Positions 43,657 through 53,252 of a DNA stretch of 64,000 nt are shown piece by piece. This DNA comes from Taibaiella koreensis (GTDB lineage Bacteria; Bacteroidota; Bacteroidia; Chitinophagales; Chitinophagaceae), in NCBI RefSeq assembly GCF_003545715.1, contig NZ_QVNU01000002.1:248001-312000 (forward strand), in the 5' to 3' direction. A model generated the notes under the pieces. It saw only the letters and a program-made list of their open reading frames with translations. It ran no database searches and had not been told where the DNA came from. A program made the translations under genes and the position numbers. The first letter of the stretch is position 1. Every line of letters begins with the position of its first letter.

Positions 43657-43863
43657 TTACGAGGTCTTGTATTCCAATATATCGCCCGGCTGGCAATCGA
43701 GCGTTTTACAAATGGCCTCTAGGGTACTGAAGCGTATGGCCTTGGCCTTGCCGGTTTTGAGAATGGAAAGATTGGATAAGGTAAGGCCTACTTTCTCCGA
43801 AAGCTCATTCAACGACATTTTCCGTTTGGCCATCATTACATCAAGGTTTACGATTATTGGCAT
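43657..43863 (-). CDS. XRE/Cro-C1-type HTH regulator
   Basis: A 68-residue protein consisting of one helix-turn-helix domain (M-S-L-N-E-L-S-E-K-V-G-L-T-L-S-N-L-S-I-L-K-T-G-K, then D-C-Q-P-G-D-I-L). It is of the HTH_26 (YozG-like) type. It starts 3 nt after the DUF2975 gene, the common paired arrangement, and presumably controls it. Confidence 0.92.
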   Translation of the reverse strand: MPIIVNLDVMMAKRKMSLNELSEKVGLTLSNLSILKTGKAKAIRFSTLEAICKTLDCQPGDILEYKTS

Positions 43864-43866
43864 GGC

Positions 43867-44412
43867 TTATATGGTTAGCTCGTTTTCGGTTTGTATTTCG
43901 ATCCCTCTTTTAAATAGCTGCGCGATCACAAAAAGGATAACGCTCATAAACAGCCATACATCGGCGCCACTCAGGCGCAGATGTTGCTCATCGGGCATCT
44001 TCACGCCTTGCCCGGCCAGCCATTCGGCATAAGTTGCGCCCCAAAACGAAAACAATCCGATCAGCAAGGCCAGCAGGGACATCCAGGTAATAAAACGACG
44101 CACCTCCTTACGGAACGGCTGGGCAATATCCAGCTTCCTGCCATGCAGGTTCTTTATGATGAGGTAAAACAGCCATGCCTTCATGCCCGAAACCACGAAG
44201 ATGGCCAGGTTCATGACACAAAAATGACCATTATCAAAGCGGAACAGATCCGACAGATCGGCGTCTTTCCACAGACGATCAACGATACCGGGATTGGCCA
44301 TGGCGAAAAAGGCATTCACCAGATAACCGCCGGCCTCGACGCATAAGCCCACAAATATGACCCATGAGACGATATAGAGCACTTTCAATATCAGTCTGGT
44401 ATTTGTTTTCAT
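43867..44412 (-). CDS. DUF2975 membrane protein
   Basis: A 181-residue protein with start chosen at the ATG at 44412. Four hydrophobic segments are visible (about 9-30, 62-83, 105-125, 152-170). It carries the DUF2975 pattern L-Y-L-I-I-K-N-L-H-G-R-K-L-D-I-A-Q-P-F near the middle. These proteins are typically encoded with a small XRE-type HTH gene, as here. The biological function is unknown. Confidence 0.85.
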   Translation of the reverse strand: MKTNTRLILKVLYIVSWVIFVGLCVEAGGYLVNAFFAMANPGIVDRLWKDADLSDLFRFDNGHFCVMNLAIFVVSGMKAWLFYLIIKNLHGRKLDIAQPFRKEVRRFITWMSLLALLIGLFSFWGATYAEWLAGQGVKMPDEQHLRLSGADVWLFMSVILFVIAQLFKRGIEIQTENELTI

Positions 44413-44496
44413 AAAAATATGATTTGACAATACGAATATAGGCAAAAATATATCGACATTCAATAAAAATTGCTCTTTTAGCAAAACAATTGCTTC

Positions 44497-44636
44497 CGCA
44501 TATAGGAAACAAAACAATCTCCGTTCTTTGAGCATGTCGAACTTTTCTCACCGAAGGTAAGGACAGCTATTAAATGGTGCTTCGACGGGCTCAGTAGCCG
44601 TTAGCAGGACGATTTGACTAATGTTTCCTATATCGG
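44497..44636. repeat. Dispersed palindromic repeat, copy C
   Basis: Best-preserved copy: perfect 11-bp terminal inverted repeats TATAGGAAACA (44501-44511) and TGTTTCCTATA (44622-44632). Inner palindrome arms are TTGAGCATGTCGAA and TTCGACGGGCTCAG. The centre TTTTCTCACCGAAGGTAA is shared with copy B. Confidence 0.85.
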
Positions 44637-44684
44637 GATAGGTAGTAAAAATTATTTCGCCTGTTCTTATCCAAAATTTTTAAC

Positions 44685-44845
44685 CGCAGAGCGGGCGAAG
44701 GAATGATTTTTTTGAAACGCAAAGCACGCAAAGTAAGGAAGTGCCTCGTGTTCTTTATGCAACCCTTGCAGTTATCCGCTTTTTCTTTAGCCGCGAACGC
44801 TAAGAGATATGCACAGGACGCAAAGGGTTGGCGTACTATGCACCA
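44685..44845. repeat. Degenerate CGCAAAG-type intergenic repeat
   Basis: Repeats of ACGCAAAG/CGCTAAG units (for example GAAACGCAAAGCACGCAAAG). A related stretch lies at 16531-16562 (ACCGCAAAGGCGACTAAGCG). No function is evident. Confidence 0.5.
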
Positions 44846-44918
44846 CTCCAGATAAAACCAGGAAAGACGCCCGGTAAGTCTGCGCTGATATACCGGTCGG
44901 CCAAACACCAATATAAAA

Positions 44919-44955
44919 ATGCCAGCACCCGCTTCAGCAGCGGATCCTGGCATCT
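44919..44955 (-). terminator. Intrinsic terminator of the 45.0-kb lipoprotein gene
   Basis: On the minus strand, GATGCCAGGATCCGC / GCGGGTGCTGGCAT followed by TTTTTA, with some mismatches in the stem. It lies just after the lipoprotein stop. Confidence 0.6.
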
Positions 44956-45006
44956 GTCAATTCAACCTGGTACGGTGATGGGACAATGACCTTCCGGTCT
45001 GTATTT

Positions 45007-45903
45007 TTATTTGGTATTCCCCTGTACGAAGCTTCCGTCGGTCAGGGTTACTTTGGTCCCATCTTCAGCTGTCAGCTCGGCGGGGCCGCATTCGGCCTGC
45101 AGGAATTGTCCGTAATGGTAACGGATCAGCGTCATTGGCACATTACCAGCCTGGAATTTTTTTCCCTGCCCATTGGTATAGACCGCAGTACAATTGTACT
45201 GTTTCAGCCCGGCATAGGCGCCGGCAGAAATAATGAAGGAGCCGCCGTCGGCAAAGCCAAAGCCGATATTGTCCAGGAAGGGCGCTATAGCCGACCCTTG
45301 GTTGAAATTACTCGGCGACTGGCCACTGGCAATCATTTTCCGGCCATCGATCGTCATCTCCATAAAATTGTACAGGATATCAAATACGCCTTCCTTGAAA
45401 TCATAGCGTTCGGGATAGGTCCTCGAGGTGAGGAGCAGGCTGAAAGTCCCCTTGATCCTATGTGTTACGGTGTCGACGGCAGTAACCGTAAAGGCGCCAC
45501 CTGCCTCAGCAGTGGCCCTGCTGGTATAGCTTTGCTGTACAGCCTGCTGCTGCACATAATATACCGCCGTATGTATCGATACGCTACGTTTCATCTCGTA
45601 AGTACCCGGTGTGTCGGCTCCTAATACAACAAAGAGCGAATTACCATCCAAACCCAGAAAGGAGAATTCCAGGCCCTCAGCCGATGGGGTCAGCGCCCGG
45701 CCTAAAGCAGTAAAGCTATCGTTGTTGAGCAGCGCCTTAACGCTGATCACGGTATCGTGTTCTGTGGCCGGCGGCGGTGGCGGTTCATAGGGGACAACGG
45801 GGAAGGTAAAGCCATCTTCCTCTTTCCGGCAAGACGTCAATAGCGTTGCGGCGTAAAGAAAGACCAGCAGGAATATGGGATGGAACAGGCGTTTCAGGCT
45901 CAT
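45007..45903 (-). CDS. Hypothetical lipoprotein downstream of PhoX-like gene
   Basis: A 298-residue protein with start chosen at the ATG at 45903 (M-S-L-K-R-L-F-H). Lipobox L-L-T-S-C. A Pro-rich stretch (Y-E-P-P-P-P-P-A-T-E) precedes a mature beta-rich domain with S-V-K-A-L-L-N-N-D and repeated Gly/Ser/Thr strands. No family recognised. It begins 60 nt after the stop of the T9SS-exported PhoX-like gene and likely belongs to the same operon. Confidence 0.7.
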   Translation of the reverse strand: MSLKRLFHPIFLLVFLYAATLLTSCRKEEDGFTFPVVPYEPPPPPATEHDTVISVKALLNNDSFTALGRALTPSAEGLEFSFLGLDGNSLFVVLGADTPGTYEMKRSVSIHTAVYYVQQQAVQQSYTSRATAEAGGAFTVTAVDTVTHRIKGTFSLLLTSRTYPERYDFKEGVFDILYNFMEMTIDGRKMIASGQSPSNFNQGSAIAPFLDNIGFGFADGGSFIISAGAYAGLKQYNCTAVYTNGQGKKFQAGNVPMTLIRYHYGQFLQAECGPAELTAEDGTKVTLTDGSFVQGNTK

Positions 45904-45963
45904 GGAACGGCGTAATGATATGGGGAAGGCCGGGCAATACACCGTGTACCCGGCCTGAATGAT

Positions 45964-47946
45964 TTATTGAATAATGATCTTTTTCTGCTGTTGCTTGTCG
46001 TTTTGCAGGAAATAGGTGCCAGGCACAAGGTCCATTATGTTTAGTTCCTTCACCTGGTCTGCCTTTTTCTGTAACACACCCCGCACATCATAAAGCCAAA
46101 CCTGCTTCTGCGTTTCGGAGAAAAACAACGTACGGCTGACCGGGTTAGGCCATACATCGAAAGAGAGCCGGTTCGTTTTGGGATCATTTATAGATACCGG
46201 CTCCGGAGGGGTTACCGGGTTACCGGTCTCGGGATCGTAGCCGGGAGGCGGTGCTACCCATCCGCAGGAAGAGGGGTTTTCGAAATATTCTTCCAGGTTG
46301 CTGATGGCGATCACTACCGACTTGTTATAGGTCGTATGGCTGGAATTGGGATAGCGTATGCTAAGGAATACCGGCGAAAACTCGGGATTATAACCAAACA
46401 CCGACTGGATCTCGGCGCCACGCGGCGCTATGGCAAAGGGTCGCAGACTGCTCGGATCGGGATTTACCTTGCCAAGGTCCAACACATAAGTTTCATTTAT
46501 GAGGCTGTCCTCGTCGTAGATATGACCGGGATTCCTGCGGTAGCCGGCGTTAGGCACCTCTTCATTCATCAGGAGATAATTCTTCTGCACGTTCTCGAAA
46601 GTGTTGAAATCGAAGTAGCTGAAGCCCAGATTGCTGATCTGCTTGGGATTGGAGAAAATATACCGGCCATCCATAGATATACCACCTTCGATATGCACCT
46701 TTACCGTCCATTTGCCGCTGATCGGGTCTTTGCTCAGATTCAGTATACGGCCATAGGGATCAAAGAGCGTCGTATTCTGCATCCTGAGCTTCAGGTGATT
46801 GGCCAGCTTGCCCGAATAGATGAGATTGGGATCGGTAAAGGAATGCTGCAGGTCTTCTCCGCCCGTCTCGGCCAGCAGGTAATGTACCCCATCAGCTGTC
46901 TCAGCCTTTACGAGATTACCCAGGCGGTTGAACATGGTCGCGCCTTTCTGCAGCGCGAGCTTGCGTATATCCAGCAATTCCGTAAAGTCTATGGGGAACA
47001 GGGAGCCGTCTACATCTTTATCGTTCAGGAGCAGCCAATCGCCTTCGTTACTGTTATCCTCCTGCTTAAATGCATAAACACCGTTATCCGACTGCGTGTA
47101 CCGCAGCAGCACCGCCGGTTGTGTTTGCGTGGTGTAGATGATCTCAATATTACCGGAAGCCGGAACACTAAGATCGCTCTTGGTCGACTGGGCCAGCATG
47201 CCACCAATATCGGCGCGTCCTGCAGCATATATTTTACGTACCATTTTCCCGGTACTGCGGTCTGCTTCCAGCAGCCAGCCCATATTCTGGTAACGTGCTA
47301 TGGCTGCAGGGCCTCCCTCTACCGATCCCGCAGGAAGGGTATAGCTACCCGTCTCTGTAATACCAGGCTGGAGATCGGCATTGCCCGAGGCCATGCGCTC
47401 ATACAGGAACAGGTTGCCCTTTTCATTTTCCGAAGAGGTTGTTTGCGCCCCTATATGAATACCATTATTGCCAAAGCTGCCACCCAGGCCGTCTATATCA
47501 TACATGCGGTAGTTAACGCTGACGCCGCCCAAAGACTGAGGTACCACAGACCAGGTATTGTCGCTTTCCTTCTGCACATGCATTTTCAGGTAGCCGCCGC
47601 CGTTGCCGGTAATGCCGGTCTTGTTATCTCTCAGGCTCAGGTAAAGGTCGCCTTCGATACTGGTATTAATGCTATTGGTAGAAAATTGCGTAATGTTCTT
47701 TGAATCGTAGGCCAGCGCGCCAAAGCCGCCTTTGACAGGGGCATTGTTGCCCTTTTCTATATTATGCGCCACATCGCCTTCCCGCAGCAGAATGCTGTAC
47801 TTCAGGGGACTGGGAGGCATGACAAGGGAGTCGCCGGCGAAAGAGGTATCGACGGGACAAAAGAGTTCGGTAAAAGGCTGTGTCTGGCTGTACATATTCG
47901 TACCACAGCTTGCTGCAAGCAGCAAAAAAAGTAACTTCTTGTTCAT
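45964..47946 (-). CDS. T9SS-exported PhoX/DUF839-like protein
   Basis: A 660-residue protein with a signal peptide (about 1-19, ending N-M-Y-S-Q) and a type A T9SS C-terminal sorting domain (F-D-V-W-P-N-P-V-S, ending L-V-P-G-T-Y-F-L-Q). The middle resembles PhoX-type beta-propellers: M-G-W-L-L-E-A-D-R-S-T-G-K, A-T-M-F-N-R-L-G-N-L, and near the end S-P-V-F-L-S-I-R-Y-P-N. PhoX enzymes are Ca/Fe-dependent alkaline phosphatases. The similarity is by motif order only, and catalytic residues were not checked. Its neighbours are a FecI/FecR-controlled TonB receptor and another T9SS-exported protein. Confidence 0.6.
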   Translation of the reverse strand: MNKKLLFLLLAASCGTNMYSQTQPFTELFCPVDTSFAGDSLVMPPSPLKYSILLREGDVAHNIEKGNNAPVKGGFGALAYDSKNITQFSTNSINTSIEGDLYLSLRDNKTGITGNGGGYLKMHVQKESDNTWSVVPQSLGGVSVNYRMYDIDGLGGSFGNNGIHIGAQTTSSENEKGNLFLYERMASGNADLQPGITETGSYTLPAGSVEGGPAAIARYQNMGWLLEADRSTGKMVRKIYAAGRADIGGMLAQSTKSDLSVPASGNIEIIYTTQTQPAVLLRYTQSDNGVYAFKQEDNSNEGDWLLLNDKDVDGSLFPIDFTELLDIRKLALQKGATMFNRLGNLVKAETADGVHYLLAETGGEDLQHSFTDPNLIYSGKLANHLKLRMQNTTLFDPYGRILNLSKDPISGKWTVKVHIEGGISMDGRYIFSNPKQISNLGFSYFDFNTFENVQKNYLLMNEEVPNAGYRRNPGHIYDEDSLINETYVLDLGKVNPDPSSLRPFAIAPRGAEIQSVFGYNPEFSPVFLSIRYPNSSHTTYNKSVVIAISNLEEYFENPSSCGWVAPPPGYDPETGNPVTPPEPVSINDPKTNRLSFDVWPNPVSRTLFFSETQKQVWLYDVRGVLQKKADQVKELNIMDLVPGTYFLQNDKQQQKKIIIQ

Positions 47947-48111
47947 ATTTATGGGTGTGATGGATGATATACCAAAAAGGGCCGGCCTGCCAGCTGCTTT
48001 ATGACACCATCAAGACGCAAGGACCACGGCCGCTACCCACTGGCGCAGCGTTACGGAATTATTAACCTTAGGGATGCCATGGTTGGCCGGAGACAGAGGG
48101 GCATAAAAAAA

Positions 48112-48136
48112 GAAAGAACCCTTTCGGGTTCCTTCT
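48112..48136 (-). terminator. Intrinsic terminator of the beta-helix gene
   Basis: On the minus strand: GGAACCC-GAAA-GGGTTC, extended by TTTCTTTTTTT. It closes the T9SS beta-helix gene, so that gene ends its own transcript before the PhoX-like gene. Confidence 0.8.
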
Positions 48137-48161
48137 GATTACAAACGCTGGAAAGTATAAA

Positions 48162-49835
48162 CTATAAAACAACAAGTTGACCATTGATCGTGCTACCATC
48201 TTTCAGACGCACGGTAACCAGGTAAGTACCTGCTTTCAGACCGTTGATATCAAGCGTTACATTTTGTTCGCCGAGATCAATGATGTTGGTATTCACTACC
48301 TTCAGCACCTGTCCGCTGATCTGGTCGATAACGTTGATCTGAGCATTGCCCAGCTGGTTAGCTTCAAAGATAGCGTGTGTGGTGTTGCTGGCAGGATTGG
48401 GTGCAAAACGGACAACAGGGGCTTGTTTAGCCAAAGCTGCAAAACCGCTACCACAGCTAAACATTTGATTCTGGGGACACCATGTGGTCCAGCCGGCAGT
48501 CCAATCGGTAGTACCGAAAGCGCCGCGATACTTCACCACGGTAAATCCTGACGTCAGATCGCTGCCGGTAAAATCGGCAGTATCCAGCATAATAGCTTGT
48601 GCAAAGTTGGGGTTGATCTGGCAGTAGTTGCCCTTGATGCTTGCAGCATTGGTGAAGGCAGGAACACCCACGGGTGTTTGGTTGCCAGACTCCAGGCAGC
48701 CAGTGCCGATGTTACCTACATTGGCCCATACCAGGATAGAAGCGCCGCAACCACCAGTCCAGGTAGAACCGGTAAAGTTGGTGCCATTATCATACAGTGA
48801 GTTGAAAGAGTAGTTCAGCATATCGCCTGAAGTCAGGGAAGTATTAACTACGGTGGGTGCATCTTTTACAAACAGACCGTTGTCGGGCCATGAAGTTTCG
48901 ATACTGTTGTACAGGGAATGAGCCGAGTTCCTGCGGATAAGCGCACCGTTGTCGTATTCTGCATTCAGTGTAATACCGGGGTTGCAATATTTAGGTCCGA
49001 TGAAAGTGAAGTTGCTGAAGATAGCGCGGGTCTTGGGTGTGCCGAGATAATCGGGTGAAACGTTGTTATTATCAGACTCGATACCGTTAGAACCGGAGAT
49101 ATCGTGAGAAGTGGTGTCCTTACGGATAGAAAGGCCGAACTGTATTTTACCATTGTAGCCCAGATCGGTATCGAAGTCATCGTCTCTTGTATCCAGGGCG
49201 ATCAGGTTCTTTGCATTTACGGTACCACCAAAGAATTCGAAAGCATCATCATTGGCATTAGTTACCTGAATGTTCTCGATCCTGGTACCATTACCAACGC
49301 CAGCCAGCGTAAGGCTGTTGATCTCGTTGTCGGGAGAGAAAGCGATACCGGCATAGTGGATCTGTACGAATGTCATTACACCAGAATTATCAGCAACATC
49401 GGTACCACCTGCCAGTACAGGCACACAGGCGCCTTCTACCTGGTAAGTACCACCGGGCACATTGATAGGCGCTTTACCGGCAAGAATGATACCGGCCCAA
49501 TCGCCACGGGCACGTGAGCCTGCAGGCTTAGAGGAAGTGAATACGATAGGAGCGCTGGAAGTACCGGCGGCATTGATCTTAGCGCCTCTTTCAATAATGA
49601 GTGCGCCTGCTGTAGAAAGCTGCGAAGGACTCAGCGGGGCCAGACCGAAAATTTTGGTACCGGGCTGGATCGCCAGTGTTACACCGGATTTAACGGTAAC
49701 ACATCCCCTCAGGTAATAGCACCTGTTGCTGGTAAGTACCCTGTTGACAGTAATGTTGCCAGACAGTGTATCCTGGGCCGTAACGGCGCCGGCAAACAGG
49801 GTTGCAGCAACCATCAGCATTAATGTTTTGTTCAT
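48162..49835 (-). CDS. T9SS-exported parallel beta-helix-like protein
   Basis: A 557-residue protein with a signal peptide (1-20, ending A-V-T-A-Q) and a C-terminal type A T9SS sorting domain (F-A-P-N-P-A-S-N-T, then L-K-A-G-T-Y-L-V-T-V). The mature part, from residue about 30, is rich in Gly/Asn/Thr/Ser with V-K-S-G-V-T-L-A-I-Q-P-G-T-K-I and G-A-L-I-I-E-R-G-A-K-I, as in parallel beta-helix/right-handed solenoid surface proteins. Such proteins often neighbour TonB receptors with an STN domain, as here. The ligand or enzyme activity is unknown. Confidence 0.8.
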   Translation of the reverse strand: MNKTLMLMVAATLFAGAVTAQDTLSGNITVNRVLTSNRCYYLRGCVTVKSGVTLAIQPGTKIFGLAPLSPSQLSTAGALIIERGAKINAAGTSSAPIVFTSSKPAGSRARGDWAGIILAGKAPINVPGGTYQVEGACVPVLAGGTDVADNSGVMTFVQIHYAGIAFSPDNEINSLTLAGVGNGTRIENIQVTNANDDAFEFFGGTVNAKNLIALDTRDDDFDTDLGYNGKIQFGLSIRKDTTSHDISGSNGIESDNNNVSPDYLGTPKTRAIFSNFTFIGPKYCNPGITLNAEYDNGALIRRNSAHSLYNSIETSWPDNGLFVKDAPTVVNTSLTSGDMLNYSFNSLYDNGTNFTGSTWTGGCGASILVWANVGNIGTGCLESGNQTPVGVPAFTNAASIKGNYCQINPNFAQAIMLDTADFTGSDLTSGFTVVKYRGAFGTTDWTAGWTTWCPQNQMFSCGSGFAALAKQAPVVRFAPNPASNTTHAIFEANQLGNAQINVIDQISGQVLKVVNTNIIDLGEQNVTLDINGLKAGTYLVTVRLKDGSTINGQLVVL

Positions 49836-50048
49836 AAATTTTGATTTTTAGTTTTTTGATTTAGTTGTGGTGTTCCGCCTTGCAAGGGTTCGCTATTAGG
49901 ACAGGGGAAACATTGCTTTTGCCCACAGTTCCATATTATCGAATCGTTAGCTTGGTATTAAGCCGCAACCAACATGGGACAATAAAGGGTTACGCGCCAC
50001 CCACCGGCATGGGGATGCGAAAAAGCGCAAAACTAAAAACAGGAAAAA

Positions 50049-53000
50049 TCAGCGTGTGGGATTCAGGTGAAAGCGGAAGCCGAGGGTATAGCATGTGCCA
50101 TCGTACCAGCTCTGGAAGCGATTGTCTCTTTCTACGTTATCGGCCTGTACATCCGGATCTTTATCGAAGGTGCCGTTGTAATCGGCATCCTGCATCAGGC
50201 GGAACCGGCTATTCAGTATATTCTGAATGCCACCTCTCAGCTCAAGGTGTCTGCTGATGCGTTGCGAGAAGGTAAGATCGAGCGAATGCCGGGGCATTTC
50301 CCAGGTATTGGGATTATTACGCGAGCCTACGTTGAGGATACGCCGGCCGATAACATTATAGGAGATATTGGCCTCCAACCCCAGATCCCTGTCGGTGAAA
50401 TTGACACCAATATTGACCAGGTAAGGCGACTGACCATATAATGGCCGGTCCTGAACGATGCTTTTCCCAAAATTCATTACCTGTCCAAAGGCGATAAAGC
50501 TATCGGCCATAGAGACCTTGCTGAAGCTGTAGGTTGCATTGGCGAGCACCGATATCTTTTGCAATTGCTTTGCTACCCAGGAACTACCCTTACAATAGCG
50601 CTGCAAGCCCAGCATCATTTCTATTTCTGCCCCATATACGGAAGCCTTATCGGCATTGCCCCAGAAATAGGTGTTACCGCTGCCGCCCATGTCCTGGGCA
50701 TACAATTCAGGCGGATGATTAAAGTGCTTGTAGAAAATGCCGGCGGCGAACATCTCGCCGACGGCCGGGTAATGCTCAAAACGGAGATCAACATTCTGGA
50801 TGTTCACTTGCGGCCTCATATCGGGATTACCATAAGTGACCTGGAAGAGATTAAGGTCGAAATACTTGAAAGGAGCCAACTCCCTGAACTCTGCACGGTT
50901 AAGTGTTTTGGCATAGGCAAGCCGCACCAGGCTCTTGTCGGAAAGGTTATAGCTCAGGTTTACAGAAGGCAGCAAGGCGACTATTTGCGTATCGACAGTA
51001 ACCGCTCCGGCCAAAGGGCCCGTTGTCGCCCAATGCGTACCCACAAGATTGAGGCTGTAATGCTCCACGCGCAAGCCGCCATACAGGTTAAGCCTGGCAG
51101 TTAAAGGCAACTCGGCCGCAAGATACCCGGCAATGACCCTGTTGCTGGCGCTGTAATAGCCGTTAGGATTGGCATTGTACAGGAGCGTAGGCGCAGTGTC
51201 GTTGCCCTTGCCGACATTAAGATTCAGCCAGTCAAAAGAAAAGGTCCGTTCCTTTTTTTCAAAGTAAAATCCGGCTTTCAATGTGGGCTTAAAGCTACCT
51301 ATGGCCAATGGCTGGGTTATATTAAAAGCCAGGGTTTTGGTCTCCTCGGGCAAGTACAGAAATATGCGTCGCCACTGTGCTGCATTGCCCACGCCGTCTA
51401 CATTATAAGGCTCTTGCCATATCAGCTGTCCTGTACTGTCCGATATACTGCCCTGCCTGGGCGTGGTCTGCATACGTGTACGCTGATCGGGATCGTTGAA
51501 TATACTTTTGGTGTAGCCCAGCAGCCATTCGACCTGTGTATTGGCAAACAAGCGGTGCGTACCACTTAGCTGACCGTTATAAATGCCTTTAAACGCGTTG
51601 GTCTGCACCTGGTTTTTCATGTACATACCTCGCGTAAGACCCAGTCCATCGTCATTATCGGAACGTACCTCTCCGTTCCGGTCGATATACTGAAAAGTGC
51701 CCAGGTGTGTATACAGGTTCCGGAAAGAGATAATATGCCGGCCTTTGTTGATGTTGAGGGAGAAATTGGCCATGCCGTTTACCCGTACATCGTGCTCGTA
51801 CACATTATCGACCAGGTTGTATCCGACCTGGAACCGCTTCAGTTCTTCCCTTGATTGACCGGGATTACGGGAAACCGTACGACTCTGATAGACATTGCTG
51901 TAATTGGCACTGGCGACCACACCCAGGTCGACCCGGGACGATAGCGGTATATTGCGCGTAAAGTCCAGCCCCAGGCGATGATCGGGCCCGGCCGTCTTCT
52001 GAACGGCATCCCAGTTCTTGTTCAGGTATGGGCTATAATTCATATCGCCCGGATTTTCGGGCGATACGATCTTCGGCAAACGATAAGTACCGTCGTCGAA
52101 GCCCAGCCAGGCGCGCTTTCCCTGCTTCTGCTCATAAAAGTCCCTAAAGGTGGTATTGGGCCTCACCGATGCCTGGTAGGTGATATTGAGATCATTCCTT
52201 GGCGGCACGTCGGTGGTGAATATTTTGACTACGCCTCCCGAAAAGTCGCCGGGCAACTCGGGTACGGCCGTCTTATAAATGAGAATGCGGTCGATCATAC
52301 CGCTGGGTATGGTCTCAAACGAAAACGCCCTGCTATCGGCCTCGAAGCTGGGCGCAGTCACATTATTCAACAGTACAGAATTATACCGTTGCGGAATACC
52401 CCTGATCACGATAAAGCGGTTCTGAATAACGCTTACGCCCGGCACCCTGCGCACAACTTCGGCCGCATCACGATCCTGGCTCCGGCCGATCTGCTCTTTG
52501 GAGATACCGGTCACGATCGCACGGGCCGACCGGATCTGATCGATAAGCGCAATATTGGTACCCTGTATCTTACGTTCGGTAACCACTACCTCATTCAACG
52601 CCGTCGCATCCTGGCTCATATCCACGGTCAAATGTGTATCCTGGCCGGCTTTCACCTGTATGTTTTCCCGCACGAGATTCTGGTAGCCTACAGTGCTTAT
52701 TGTAAGGCTATAGGCGCCTTCTTCCAACTCGACGCTGAACCCGCCGTCTGCATCGCTTTGCAACGACTGCCCGGCGACAGAGATCATCGCCCCGATAATC
52801 GTTTCCTGTGTACGCTGATCTTTTATGCTACCCGAAAGAATGCCCTTCTTTACCTTCTTCACGGGAGCTGCCTTGCTTACGACAATATTGTTCTTGATCA
52901 GGCTGTAGCTAAGCTGATGCCGGAGCAGCAAGGCGTCCAGCACCGTAGATAGGGATACGCGGCTATAGGTGCCATTGATCTTCACATTGCCGGGAAGATC

Positions 53001-53222
53001 CTCCTCTGTATAGACAAAACGATAGGGGATCTGGCCTTCCAGCTGGTGCAGCGCTTCCTTAAGCGAATTGTTGCTGAAGGTAATGGAACAATTGACCGAT
53101 GACAGGGTATTGGTCTGTGCCTTTAGGTTACCGGCCGGTATGATATGCCAGAGCAGACAGATGAAGAAGAATGGGATAGAACGGAAAAAGGGGCAATGAG
53201 TAGACGTTAGCGGGCGCCGCAT
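50049..53222 (-). CDS. TonB-dependent transducer receptor with STN domain
   Basis: A 1057-residue protein. The signal peptide (about 1-35) is followed by a secretin/TonB N-terminal short domain (about 40-115; F-S-N-N-S-L-K-E-A-L-H-Q-L), a carboxypeptidase-regulatory domain (about 125-200), a plug (V-R-R-V-P-G-V-S-V-I) and a barrel ending in N-P-T-R. An STN domain marks a FecA-type transducer, which signals ligand binding to an anti-sigma factor. The FecR-like and ECF sigma genes directly upstream support this. It probably controls its own expression and the exported proteins downstream. Confidence 0.92.
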   Translation of the reverse strand: MRRPLTSTHCPFFRSIPFFFICLLWHIIPAGNLKAQTNTLSSVNCSITFSNNSLKEALHQLEGQIPYRFVYTEEDLPGNVKINGTYSRVSLSTVLDALLLRHQLSYSLIKNNIVVSKAAPVKKVKKGILSGSIKDQRTQETIIGAMISVAGQSLQSDADGGFSVELEEGAYSLTISTVGYQNLVRENIQVKAGQDTHLTVDMSQDATALNEVVVTERKIQGTNIALIDQIRSARAIVTGISKEQIGRSQDRDAAEVVRRVPGVSVIQNRFIVIRGIPQRYNSVLLNNVTAPSFEADSRAFSFETIPSGMIDRILIYKTAVPELPGDFSGGVVKIFTTDVPPRNDLNITYQASVRPNTTFRDFYEQKQGKRAWLGFDDGTYRLPKIVSPENPGDMNYSPYLNKNWDAVQKTAGPDHRLGLDFTRNIPLSSRVDLGVVASANYSNVYQSRTVSRNPGQSREELKRFQVGYNLVDNVYEHDVRVNGMANFSLNINKGRHIISFRNLYTHLGTFQYIDRNGEVRSDNDDGLGLTRGMYMKNQVQTNAFKGIYNGQLSGTHRLFANTQVEWLLGYTKSIFNDPDQRTRMQTTPRQGSISDSTGQLIWQEPYNVDGVGNAAQWRRIFLYLPEETKTLAFNITQPLAIGSFKPTLKAGFYFEKKERTFSFDWLNLNVGKGNDTAPTLLYNANPNGYYSASNRVIAGYLAAELPLTARLNLYGGLRVEHYSLNLVGTHWATTGPLAGAVTVDTQIVALLPSVNLSYNLSDKSLVRLAYAKTLNRAEFRELAPFKYFDLNLFQVTYGNPDMRPQVNIQNVDLRFEHYPAVGEMFAAGIFYKHFNHPPELYAQDMGGSGNTYFWGNADKASVYGAEIEMMLGLQRYCKGSSWVAKQLQKISVLANATYSFSKVSMADSFIAFGQVMNFGKSIVQDRPLYGQSPYLVNIGVNFTDRDLGLEANISYNVIGRRILNVGSRNNPNTWEMPRHSLDLTFSQRISRHLELRGGIQNILNSRFRLMQDADYNGTFDKDPDVQADNVERDNRFQSWYDGTCYTLGFRFHLNPTR

Positions 53223-53252
53223 TTGGTTTATGTTTTTAAAGGTAAGCTCGTG

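Larger units (their letters stand above)
44413..45006. other. Repeat-rich spacer
   Basis: 594 nt without a convincing gene. It contains repeat copy C (44497-44636), a C-G-C-A-A-A-G-rich low-complexity stretch (44685-44845), and a minus-strand terminator (44919-44955). Short ORFs here are products of the repeats. Confidence 0.55.

Noticed and set aside
44618-44953. Minus-strand ORF of 111 codons in the 44.6-45.0 kb spacer
   Set aside because: It is a translation of the CGCAAAG-type and palindromic repeats; no start context or homology signal.
46336-47703. Plus-strand ORF of 455 codons opposite the PhoX-like gene
   Set aside because: Shadow of the minus-strand gene; composition lacks protein-like motifs.
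51978-52952. Plus-strand ORF of 324 codons opposite the TonB receptor
   Set aside because: Shadow of the receptor gene, no domain seen.
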